From positions 1 to 5,187 of the forward strand of contig USCI01000123.1 in NCBI GenBank assembly GCA_900553255.1: 5,187 nucleotides of DNA, given 5' to 3'. The stretch is from an uncultured Oscillospiraceae bacterium (lineage in GTDB: Bacteria > Bacillota > Clostridia > Oscillospirales > Acutalibacteraceae). Position numbers and translations under genes: made by a program. Shown piece after piece: positions 1 to 5,060 of the stretch. The stretch's first letter is position 1, and each line of letters begins with the position of its first letter. Below the pieces are notes generated by a model. The model did no database searches, was not told where the DNA came from, and was given only the letters and a program-made list of their open reading frames with translations.

Positions 1-200
1 TTTCCCCCGACATTCAGGCTTTCCCGGAACAGGCGCAGGCCGAAATCGGCGGCGCCTGCCGTGAAGGTTTCATCGGGCGCGCGGGTGTCCACTGCAGCAG
101 GGCGGATGTCCGCCATCAGGTCTTCGGACGCGCTTGCCGTGCAGCCGGCCAGCCCCAGCAGCAGGGCGGTGCATGCGGCGACGCACAGGGCTTTTTTCAT
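1..200 (-). CDS. Serpin-family lipoprotein, N-terminal part (runs off the left edge)
   Basis: Reading leftward from the ATG at 200-198, 66 codons remain open to the window edge, so the gene is partial. Residues 1-20 form a lipoprotein signal peptide: MKK, a hydrophobic stretch, then the lipobox L17-A18-G19-C20, with Cys20 the predicted lipidated residue. The mature part has SEDLMADI (25-32), a short polar linker, and at about 48-62 AGAADFGLRLFRESL. This last stretch resembles the first helix of serpins, which starts near a DF.xxLF pattern and precedes the 'N-x-x-x-SP' segment expected just beyond the edge. Clostridial serpins commonly have this build: lipobox, EDLM-type segment, then the serpin fold. 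The likely role is an outer-surface serine protease inhibitor. A ribosome site AGGGGG lies 9 bases before the start. The gene is divergent from the deacetylase at 414. The family call rests on a short fragment; another lipoprotein is possible. Confidence 0.72.
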   Translation of the reverse strand, partial: MKKALCVAACTALLLGLAGCTASASEDLMADIRPAAVDTRAPDETFTAGAADFGLRLFRESLNVGG

Positions 201-264
201 ACTCTCATACCCCCTGTCGGTTTTGTTTCAATGTGGTATGCGTCGATTCGCTGTGCAGGAAATA

Positions 265-326
265 ACAATCTTGTCATTCTTTTTCCGCAGAATTCACAAG
301 TTTGTAAACCGGCGTCACAATCTTGT
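265..326. promoter_or_regulatory. Triple ACAA-N2-TTGT dyad, candidate operator in the divergent control region
   Basis: Three 10-base dyads of the form ACAA-N2-TTGT lie at 265-274 (spacer TC), 296-305 (spacer GT) and 317-326 (spacer TC). The first and third sit inside an identical 13-base direct repeat, ACAATCTTGTCAT, at 265-277 and 317-329. The centres are 31 and 21 bases apart, close to three and two helical turns, so all copies face the same side of the DNA. This is the usual geometry for cooperative binding of a dimeric regulator. The site lies between two divergent genes and just upstream of the candidate promoter at 354-362, so it could control both. I do not recognise the regulator. 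The dyad has an overall layout similar to, but not the sequence of, the TACA-N2-TGTA sites of BlaI/CopY-type repressors. Confidence 0.5.
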
Positions 327-353
327 CATAATCCACTTTTTTGCCGAATATTG

Positions 354-362
354 TGCTATTCT
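354..362 (+). promoter_or_regulatory. Extended -10 promoter candidate for the deacetylase gene
   Basis: TGCTATTCT at 354-362 fits an extended -10 element (TG-N-TATNNT). No good -35 hexamer lies 16-18 bases upstream, which extended -10 promoters tolerate. Transcription would start near 369 and leave a leader of about 45 bases. An alternative pairing is TTGCCG (341-346) with TAACAT (363-368) at a 16-base spacing. The same TGTGCTA string occurs in the promoter at 1606-1634, which adds a little support. Confidence 0.4.
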
Positions 363-377
363 TAACATAAAGAATAC

Positions 378-402
378 AGGGGTGTTTCCCCTTGAGGAAG
401 GG
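378..402 (+). promoter_or_regulatory. Leader hairpin and ribosome binding site of the deacetylase gene
   Basis: AGGGG (378-382) and CCCCT (388-392) can form a 5-bp stem with a TGTTT loop. The stem ends two bases before the purine-rich ribosome site GAGGAAGGG (394-402), which sits 11 bases before the ATG at 414. The ATG at 403-405 directly follows this site and opens a 4-codon frame (MQKP) whose TGA (415-417) overlaps the deacetylase start as ATGA. The stem is short and may be chance. Confidence 0.3.
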
Positions 403-413
403 ATGCAAAAACC

Positions 414-1373
414 ATGAGCGGAAAGCGGGCGGCCGTGTGGCTTGCGGGGATTATTCTATTGGGATTGACGGGGTGCGCCCGTACCGCTCCGCCGGCGGAG
501 ATGCCGTCCGGAACGTCCCATGCGGCGGTGCCTGAACGCACGGCGGCGCTGGAGCAGCCCTCCGGTGCGGATACGACCGTCACCGCCGACACGCCGGCAA
601 CCAGTACGACCACCTCCACTACGACGGCACCGACCACGACCACCACCACCGCGGCACCGCCGACCACCACGGCGCCTCCCTCTGTGCCCCCGGCGGACAA
701 AAGCGGCCGGACGGCCTATCTGACCTTTGATGACGGGCCGTGTCATCATACGCCGGAATTGCTGCAGGTTCTGGAGGAATACGGGGTGAAGGCGACCTTC
801 TATGTGGTGCGTCCGGCGGATGACGAGTGCCGCGGGTATTACCGCCAGATTGTGGAGGCCGGCCACGAGATTGCCCTGCACACCTATACCCACGACTACA
901 ACACCGTGTACACCGATGTGGATGCGTTTTTCGCAGATCTCGACCGGATTGCCGACGTGGTGGAGGAGGAGACCGGTGTGCGGCCGATGCAGTTCCGCTT
1001 TCCCGGCGGCAGCAGCAACCAGGTGAGCATTCCGGTGGGAGGCAAGGACATTGTGCGGCGCATCGCACTCGAGAGCTACCGGCGCGGATATGTGTACAAC
1101 GACTGGAATGTGTCTTCGGGCGATGCGTCGGCAAAAGTATTGACGGTGGAGCAGATCCTCGGCAATGTGGTGGAGAACGCCAAGGCGTTCCGCGAGCCGG
1201 TGATCCTGATGCACGACACCGACCGGAACCAGAGCACACGGGATGCCATGCCGCAGATCATTGAACAGCTGCGGGCGGCCGGATACCGGTTTGACACGAT
1301 TTCCAACCGGTCCGAGCCCTGCCAGCACCGTTCCATTACTAAATACCTTCAGGAGGAACAAAATCTTACATAA
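414..1373 (+). CDS. Lipid-anchored NodB-type polysaccharide (peptidoglycan) deacetylase, carbohydrate esterase family 4
   Basis: This 319-residue protein is a metal-dependent N-deacetylase predicted to act outside the membrane. A signal peptide ends in the lipobox L18-T19-G20-C21. Residues about 45-95 are a Thr/Pro/Ala-rich stalk with runs of threonine, typical of a wall-spanning linker. The NodB domain follows with every family motif: TFDDGP (104-109; D106 catalytic base and D107 metal ligand by family rules), HTYTH (156-160; H156 and H160 metal ligands), RFPGG (195-199), DWN..SGD (230-237), and LMHDT (265-269; H267). Likely substrates are N-acetylglucosamine residues of peptidoglycan, where deacetylation gives lysozyme resistance; another glycan is possible. 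The start is set by GAGGAAGGG at 394-402 and by the signal peptide beginning within a few residues. The gene stands alone, with a strong hairpin after its stop, and diverges from the serpin-like gene. The family call is firm; the substrate is inferred. Confidence 0.94.
   Translation: MSGKRAAVWLAGIILLGLTGCARTAPPAEMPSGTSHAAVPERTAALEQPSGADTTVTADTPATSTTTSTTTAPTTTTTTAAPPTTTAPPSVPPADKSGRTAYLTFDDGPCHHTPELLQVLEEYGVKATFYVVRPADDECRGYYRQIVEAGHEIALHTYTHDYNTVYTDVDAFFADLDRIADVVEEETGVRPMQFRFPGGSSNQVSIPVGGKDIVRRIALESYRRGYVYNDWNVSSGDASAKVLTVEQILGNVVENAKAFREPVILMHDTDRNQSTRDAMPQIIEQLRAAGYRFDTISNRSEPCQHRSITKYLQEEQNLT
564..693 (+). repeat. Low-complexity Thr/Pro codon tract in the deacetylase stalk
   Basis: Repeated ACC/ACG/ACT codons (Thr), mixed with GCA, CCG and CCT, encode an extended linker of about 43 residues between the lipid anchor and the catalytic domain. 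The near-repeats (for example ACCACGACCACCACC at about 632-646) could expand or contract by slippage and so vary stalk length between strains. No exact long tandem unit is present. Confidence 0.6.
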
Positions 1374-1385
1374 GAAATGGAAAAG

Positions 1386-1420
1386 ATCCCGGCCCTGCGG
1401 ATATTCCGCAGGGCCGGGAT
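1386..1420 (+). terminator. Perfect 16-bp hairpin after the deacetylase gene, probable terminator
   Basis: ATCCCGGCCCTGCGGA (1386-1401) and its exact reverse complement (1405-1420) form a GC-rich stem with a three-base TAT loop, 12 bases after the deacetylase stop. On the plus strand the following bases are GCGTTTGGG, a weak T tract. On the minus strand the stem is followed by CTTTTCC, which is somewhat better. It may stop transcription in both directions or may be a REP-like palindrome. Its position between two plus-strand transcription units favours a terminator role. Confidence 0.65.
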
Positions 1421-1446
1421 GCGTTTGGGCCTCCTTGCCCTTTCGT

Positions 1447-1565
1447 CCTGCGGAAATGCGGCCCGCCGGCATTCCTTCCCTGCGGGAAGCATGCAGCCGG
1501 GGAGTACCAGGCTGCCCGCCGGTACGGCAGCCGGCGCGGGCGCGGTATACGCGATGGCGCATCGC
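1447..1565. repeat. Cluster of small inverted repeats in a non-coding gap
   Basis: Between the hairpin and the next promoter lies GC-rich DNA with several short palindromes. These are CTTCCC-TGC-GGGAAG (1475-1489), flanked by CCGGC (1466-1470) and GCCGG (1496-1500); GGCTGCC (1510-1516) with GGCAGCC (1526-1532); a competing pair GTACC (1504-1508) with GGTAC (1521-1525); and GCGATG-GCG-CATCGC (1551-1565). CCTGCGG occurs at 1394, 1447 and 1479. I see no convincing gene in 1374-1719. The stretch could be a decayed intergenic repeat element or a structured RNA; neither is established. Confidence 0.4.
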
Positions 1566-1580
1566 TGCACAGGGGCAAAA

Positions 1581-1615
1581 CGGCAGATATTCTTCGGGGA
1601 ATATGTTGCGTGCCG
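1581..1615. promoter_or_regulatory. Two-part dyad overlapping the -35 region of the surface-fibre operon promoter
   Basis: CGGCA (1581-1585) pairs with TGCCG (1611-1615). Inside it, ATATTC (1587-1592) pairs with GAATAT (1599-1604) around TTCGGG. The right arm overlaps the proposed -35 hexamer at 1606-1611. As DNA this could be an operator; as RNA it could be a small hairpin on read-through from upstream. It is not followed by a T tract, so a terminator is unlikely. Confidence 0.3.
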
Positions 1616-1634
1616 GAAAAAGATGTGCTAAGAT
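1606..1634 (+). promoter_or_regulatory. Promoter candidate for the TasA-like/SipW operon
   Basis: TTGCGT (1606-1611) and TAAGAT (1629-1634) are 17 bases apart. TGC directly precedes the -10, making it an extended -10 (TGCTAAGAT, 1626-1634). The expected start is near 1641, giving an untranslated leader of about 80 bases before the GTG at 1720. The -35 match is only fair, but spacing, the extended -10 and the position at the head of a four-gene plus-strand unit all agree. Confidence 0.55.
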
Positions 1635-1719
1635 GGATATATATGTGAATTTTTGGTTTGTTTCGGGACTTTGGCCGGTAAGCAGGTATTGCGCCGCGCG
1701 GGAAGGATGGTGAGCTGCA

Positions 1720-2565
1720 GTGGAGGAACAGGAAAGAAACGGCCCTTCCGGGATGAAGGTTGTGATTGTTGTTCTGGCTGTGCTGCTGGTTCTGAGTGCC
1801 GGTGGTCTGGCTGCGCGTTACATATATCTGCGCTGGTTTGCAACGGCGCAGGCAACGGTAACTGTACCGGATAACCTCATCGGTGAAGACGTTTCCCGCA
1901 CGGAATCGCTGCCGGGCGCGTCGGAGGCATCGCCGGGTGAGGATGGGGGCTCCGCTCCGGCCGCAAAAGCGCCCGCTGCGCAAACCGCTTCTGCGGACAA
2001 TACCGTGTCGGAAGAGGCCAAAACGCAGGCGGCTTATCTTACCCTGTTTCAGGGACGGCCGGACGCGAACAAGCCCTTTGAGGCGCGCGGGCTTCTGCCG
2101 GGAGACAGCGTAACGCAGTATTTCTGCATCAGGGCCTATCACGATGCGGATATACCGCTGTATTTCCGGGCAGAGGTTACCGAAGAAACCAAAGCGCTCG
2201 CGGATGTGCTGCAGATACGGGTTACCGACCCGGAGAGCGGTGCAGTGGTTGCCGAGGGAATGCTGGCGGACTTGCAGGGACGGGAGTTTTCCCGCGAGCT
2301 GTCGGCTAACGCTGAAGGGGAAAGCACGGTTTATTACCGGGTTGACGTTTCCCTGGATACAGCGGTGGGCAATGCCTATCAGGAGGCTGTGCTAAAGGCG
2401 GATTTTCACTGGTATGTCAAGGACGGCGGCCTGACGCCGCCTCAGACCGGCACGGCGGCGGATTTGGCGCTGTGGTGTGTACTGGGGGCATCGGCCCTGC
2501 TGCTGATTCTGCTTCTGGTTTTCAAACGCAGAAAGGGGGAGACGCGGCATGGACAGGCCGGATAA
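1720..2565 (+). CDS. TasA-like surface protein with PPQTG sorting-type C-terminal anchor
   Basis: This 281-residue secreted protein begins at a GTG. An in-frame TGA at 1711-1713 bars a longer form, and GGAAGG at 1701-1706 gives a loose 13-base spacing; the alternative start is ATG at 1753. Residues 14-32 are a hydrophobic helix, followed by RYIYLRWFATAQA, a possible signal-peptidase site (A-Q-A, 43-45). Residues about 57-104 are an Ala/Ser/Pro/Glu linker. Residues about 105-238 look like a TasA/camelysin-type beta domain: a 'LLPGDSVTQYF' strand-turn, 'PLYFRAEV', and near the end 'GNAYQEAVLKADFHWYV'. The tail is PPQTG (240-244), a hydrophobic helix (249-268) and KRRK (269-272), the layout of a sortase signal, though P replaces the usual L of LPxTG. 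It heads the operon and overlaps the next gene by 17 bases. A wall- or membrane-bound base for the fibre is my inference. Confidence 0.72.
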   Translation: MEEQERNGPSGMKVVIVVLAVLLVLSAGGLAARYIYLRWFATAQATVTVPDNLIGEDVSRTESLPGASEASPGEDGGSAPAAKAPAAQTASADNTVSEEAKTQAAYLTLFQGRPDANKPFEARGLLPGDSVTQYFCIRAYHDADIPLYFRAEVTEETKALADVLQIRVTDPESGAVVAEGMLADLQGREFSRELSANAEGESTVYYRVDVSLDTAVGNAYQEAVLKADFHWYVKDGGLTPPQTGTAADLALWCVLGASALLLILLLVFKRRKGETRHGQAG

Positions 2566-3097
2566 AAAGCGCAGGCGGGTTTACGGGAGCATAGCGGCGG
2601 TTATCGTGCTGTGCGGTATGCTGGCACTGACCACGTATGCGCTGGTGTCGTCTCTCGTCTCGGTGGAAGGGCATGCCTTTGAAACCGCCCGGGTGGAAAT
2701 CGAGCTTAATGGCGGAAAGGTGATTTTCGACGCGGCGGATATGAATATCGAACCCGGCTACAGTATCCGTCGGGATTTTACGGTGGAAAACTGCGGGACG
2801 GCGGAGGTATATTACCGTCTGTATCTGGAAAATGCGGCCGGCCCCCTGCTGGATGTGCTGGATTTCGCCATCTATGACGGCGATACGCTGTTGTTTGAAG
2901 GCGCGGCGGATTCCTTAACGAGGGAAACCCCCTGCGAGGGTGCAGCGCCGCTTGCACCCGGAGAAACCCGGACGCTGACAGCGGTGGTAAAGATGCGCGA
3001 AGGCGCGGGAAACACCTACCAGAACGGCGGGATTACCTTTGATATGACGGCGGATGCGGTGCAGGTGCGCAACAATCCGGAGCGGGCGTTTGCCTGA
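2549..3097 (+). CDS. TasA/camelysin-like protein with SipW-type signal peptide
   Basis: This is a 182-residue exported protein. After KKRRR (6-10), a hydrophobic segment (about 13-29) ends in TTYA (28-31), followed by LVSSLVSVEGHAFETARVEI. That lines up with the SipW-type pattern in the next gene (TFA-WFTDSVVNTGN...AGNLAI), so cleavage after Ala31 is likely. The mature part has 'IEPGYSIRRDFTVENCGTAEVYYRLYL', a beta-strand and turn pattern seen in TasA-like proteins, and ends with 'GAGNTYQNGGITFDMTADAVQ', matching the conserved closing strands of the family. No anchor is present, so it is presumably free or polymerised. In Bacillus, TasA family members assemble into matrix fibres after SipW cleavage; a fibre-subunit role here is inferred. 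AGGGGGAG (2534-2541), 7 bases before the ATG, sets the start inside the end of the upstream gene, which suggests translational coupling. Confidence 0.75.
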   Translation: MDRPDKKRRRVYGSIAAVIVLCGMLALTTYALVSSLVSVEGHAFETARVEIELNGGKVIFDAADMNIEPGYSIRRDFTVENCGTAEVYYRLYLENAAGPLLDVLDFAIYDGDTLLFEGAADSLTRETPCEGAAPLAPGETRTLTAVVKMREGAGNTYQNGGITFDMTADAVQVRNNPERAFA

Positions 3098-3112
3098 CCG
3101 GGGGAGAATAGA

Positions 3113-3118
3113 AGGAGG
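3113..3118 (+). promoter_or_regulatory. Consensus ribosome binding site that decides the GLUG protein start
   Basis: AGGAGG lies 7 bases before the ATG at 3126. The same reading frame stays open upstream to an ATG at 3054, but that start lies inside the previous gene, lacks a good ribosome site and would put 24 polar residues ahead of a complete signal peptide. The start at 3126 is therefore preferred. Confidence 0.9.
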
Positions 3119-3125
3119 AGCAAGT

Positions 3126-5054
3126 ATGAGCCGTACGAAAAAGGCGCTGCTGGCGAGCGGCGTATCCCTGCTGGCGTGTGCCGCACTGCTGGCGGGCGCC
3201 ACTTTTGCATGGTTTACCGACAGTGTGGTCAACACCGGCAACAAAATCCAGGCCGGCAATCTGGCGATCGGCGCGTATGCGTATGATCTGGCAGAGGACG
3301 GAGAAGGCAGCTTCAAGATTGAGGGCGTCAACGGCGGTGCGGAGTTTGCGTTCGAGACGGAAGGCCAGAACCTGAAAACGGACAAAACCCCGATCATCAA
3401 CGATACTCTGTTCGAGCCGGGCGAATCCAATGCGAAGCTGCTGAAGGTCGAAAACGCAGGGACCCTTTCGGCGAAAATCAAGCTGGAGTTTTCCGTGATG
3501 GACGGCGGCCTGATGGAGGCGCTGTGGTTTGATTTCGTGAAGGTGGAGAACGGCGCGGCCGTGGGGAACTTCACCCGCCGCCCGATGAGCGAGCTGGAGA
3601 GTATCGCGGACGGCCTTGAGCTGCCGCTGCTGGAAAACGGCGATAACGTGCAGTTCATCCTGATCTACGGCATGGACGAAAACGCGGGCAACGGTTTTAT
3701 GGGAAAAACCTTCACGGCGGATGTGACCATCCTCGCGACCCAGTATACCGGAGAGAAGGACGGCTTCGGCAATGACCAGTACGACAAGGGTGCGGAGTGG
3801 CCGCTCAGCGTATGGGACGGCGTCTCGGCAACCGCTCTTGAGCAGCTCGACAAGGATGATGCCGCGCGGACGGTGTCGGTCGGCAGCGCTGCGGATTTTG
3901 CCGGCGTCGCTGCGGCGATCAATGCGGGAGAACTCAAGGGCTATACCATTACGCTGCAGACGAATATCGACCTGAACGGAAAGGCGTGGACGCCGATCAG
4001 CGGCGGCACGCGGGATGGCGGCTCCTATGAGGGAGAAAATGCGTTTGAAGGGGTTTTTGACGGCAACGGCAACACCATTTCCGGCCTGACCATCACGACA
4101 GCCGCAGGCGCGGACGATGCCGTCGGCCTGTTCGGCGTGGTCGACGGCGGCACGGTGAAAAACCTGCAGCTGACCGACGTCAATATCGATGTTCCCGGCA
4201 GCGAGCTGGCGGGCGCGGCGGTCGGGCTTCTGGTCGGCGGCGGCACGGTGGATTCCGTCACCGTCTCCGGCCGGGTTAAGGCAACCCGCGGAAACGGAGG
4301 CATTGTCGGCCGGGTGCTTAAGGAAGGAACGGTCGTCAACTGCACCAATCATGCCGAAATCAGCGGTACCGGCGCGAATGTCGGCGGTATCGTGGGCGCG
4401 GCATACTACACCGCGGAGGGCAGGGAGATGCGCATTGAAAACTGCGTGAACACCGGCGCTGTCACCAGTACGCAGGGAGGCGTCGGCGGCATTGTCGGGC
4501 TGTCCTCGGCGGTGGTGGAAGGCTGCACGAATACTGCTCCGGTTACCGGCAACGGTGCCAGTGTGGGCGGTATTGTCGGAGAGCAGCGGGAGTACGGCAG
4601 CGTTACCGGCTGCACCAACCGTGCAGCGGTGGTAAACAATAGTAACAGTAGGGGAGATTTCGGAACCGGCGGCGTGATCGGCTGGATCCGTTATTACGGC
4701 AATGACAGCGATTATGCCAGCAAGGCGATGATTACGGTCAGCGGAAACCGCAACTCCGGGAATGTTACCGGCGGCGGCTCGGCGGGCGGCATTGTGGGAC
4801 ATATTTATAATGCGGCTGAGGTGACCGGCAACGTGAATACGGCCGGGCTGATCCGTTCCTCCGGATTTGCCGCAGGCGTGGCCGGCAGTCTGCAGTTCTC
4901 AGCCGAAAATCGTTTCACCGAGGAGACTATCCAGGTGACCAAAAATGTTTCGACTACGCCGGCCGAAGGTATCCAGGGAGAGTATACCGCTCCGTTTGCC
5001 TACATTAATGATGATAAATTTATCGTAGAAGATAACGATACCACGGAAGGCTGA
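3126..5054 (+). CDS. SipW-type signal, TasA-like domain and GLUG-repeat beta-helix surface protein
   Basis: This 642-residue secreted protein starts at the ATG with AGGAGG seven bases upstream. Residues 1-28 are a signal peptide (RTKK, then a hydrophobic core) ending in TFA, followed by WFTDSVVNTGNKIQAGNLAI, the classic SipW-substrate pattern; cleavage after Ala28 is likely. Residues about 33-208 form a TasA/camelysin-like domain with 'FEPGESNAKLLKVENAGTLSAKIKLEF' features and a closing strand 'GKTFTADVTILATQYT'. A linker with GFGNDQYD (213-220) leads to a beta-helix that starts near 255-320 ('TPISGG', 'GVFDGNGNTISGLTI'). GLUG-type repeats (G-G-I-V-G ... C-x-N) run from 334 to about 607. No sorting signal or C-terminal membrane helix is present; the last residues are acidic (YINDDKFIVEDNDTTEG). 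GLUG proteins are often adhesins. I infer a fibre-associated adhesive subunit, incorporated through its TasA-like part. It is 28 bases after the upstream gene and 62 before the peptidase gene. Confidence 0.85.
   Translation: MSRTKKALLASGVSLLACAALLAGATFAWFTDSVVNTGNKIQAGNLAIGAYAYDLAEDGEGSFKIEGVNGGAEFAFETEGQNLKTDKTPIINDTLFEPGESNAKLLKVENAGTLSAKIKLEFSVMDGGLMEALWFDFVKVENGAAVGNFTRRPMSELESIADGLELPLLENGDNVQFILIYGMDENAGNGFMGKTFTADVTILATQYTGEKDGFGNDQYDKGAEWPLSVWDGVSATALEQLDKDDAARTVSVGSAADFAGVAAAINAGELKGYTITLQTNIDLNGKAWTPISGGTRDGGSYEGENAFEGVFDGNGNTISGLTITTAAGADDAVGLFGVVDGGTVKNLQLTDVNIDVPGSELAGAAVGLLVGGGTVDSVTVSGRVKATRGNGGIVGRVLKEGTVVNCTNHAEISGTGANVGGIVGAAYYTAEGREMRIENCVNTGAVTSTQGGVGGIVGLSSAVVEGCTNTAPVTGNGASVGGIVGEQREYGSVTGCTNRAAVVNNSNSRGDFGTGGVIGWIRYYGNDSDYASKAMITVSGNRNSGNVTGGGSAGGIVGHIYNAAEVTGNVNTAGLIRSSGFAAGVAGSLQFSAENRFTEETIQVTKNVSTTPAEGIQGEYTAPFAYINDDKFIVEDNDTTEG
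4125..4946 (+). repeat. Array of about nine GLUG-type protein repeats
   Basis: The G-[GL]-x-[VF]-G core recurs at residues 334 (GLFG), 367 (GLLVG), 391, 420, 454, 481, 515 (GGVIG), 554 and 583 (AGVAG) of the 642-residue protein. Intervals run from 24 to 39 residues. Each core is followed by a strand and a C/N-x-N turn, as in GLUG-motif beta-helices. DNA-level identity between units is limited to short stretches such as GGCGGCATTGT (twice) and GGCGGTAT (twice), so the array is old rather than freshly duplicated. Confidence 0.8.
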
Positions 5055-5060
5055 GAGCCG

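Noticed and set aside
61..417. Plus-strand open frame of 118 codons
   Set aside because: Its first part is antisense to the serpin-like gene with its clear lipobox, and its remainder runs through the AT-rich control region. Only the last four codons could matter as a leader.
456..1562. Minus-strand open frame of 368 codons across the deacetylase
   Set aside because: It is antisense to all the catalytic motifs of a clear CE4 enzyme, has low-complexity Gly/Arg stretches from the Thr/Pro tract, and runs through the 16-bp hairpin.
1566..1615. String GCACAGGGGCAAAACGG, reminiscent of part of a GEMM-type cyclic-di-GMP riboswitch
   Set aside because: The second conserved half and the required pairing are missing, and the string lies upstream of the likely transcription start.
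1377..1631. Plus-strand open frame of 84 codons after the deacetylase
   Set aside because: It is built over the hairpin and the palindrome cluster, its only possible ribosome site is 20 bases away, and its composition looks like a frame through repeats.
1366..2142. Minus-strand open frame of 258 codons
   Set aside because: It crosses the promoter and the start of the TasA-like gene, has no start signal and no recognisable domain.
3054..3125. Upstream extension of the GLUG protein by 24 residues
   Set aside because: It lies inside the preceding gene, lacks a ribosome site, and would bury the signal peptide behind a polar Arg-rich segment, while ATG 3126 has a consensus AGGAGG.
3033..4802. 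Long open frame on the minus strand (589 codons)
   Set aside because: It lies exactly antisense to the GLUG protein and its upstream neighbour. It is rich in His/Arg/Ala with no domain, no signal and no clear ribosome site, as expected for the opposite strand of a GC-rich gene.
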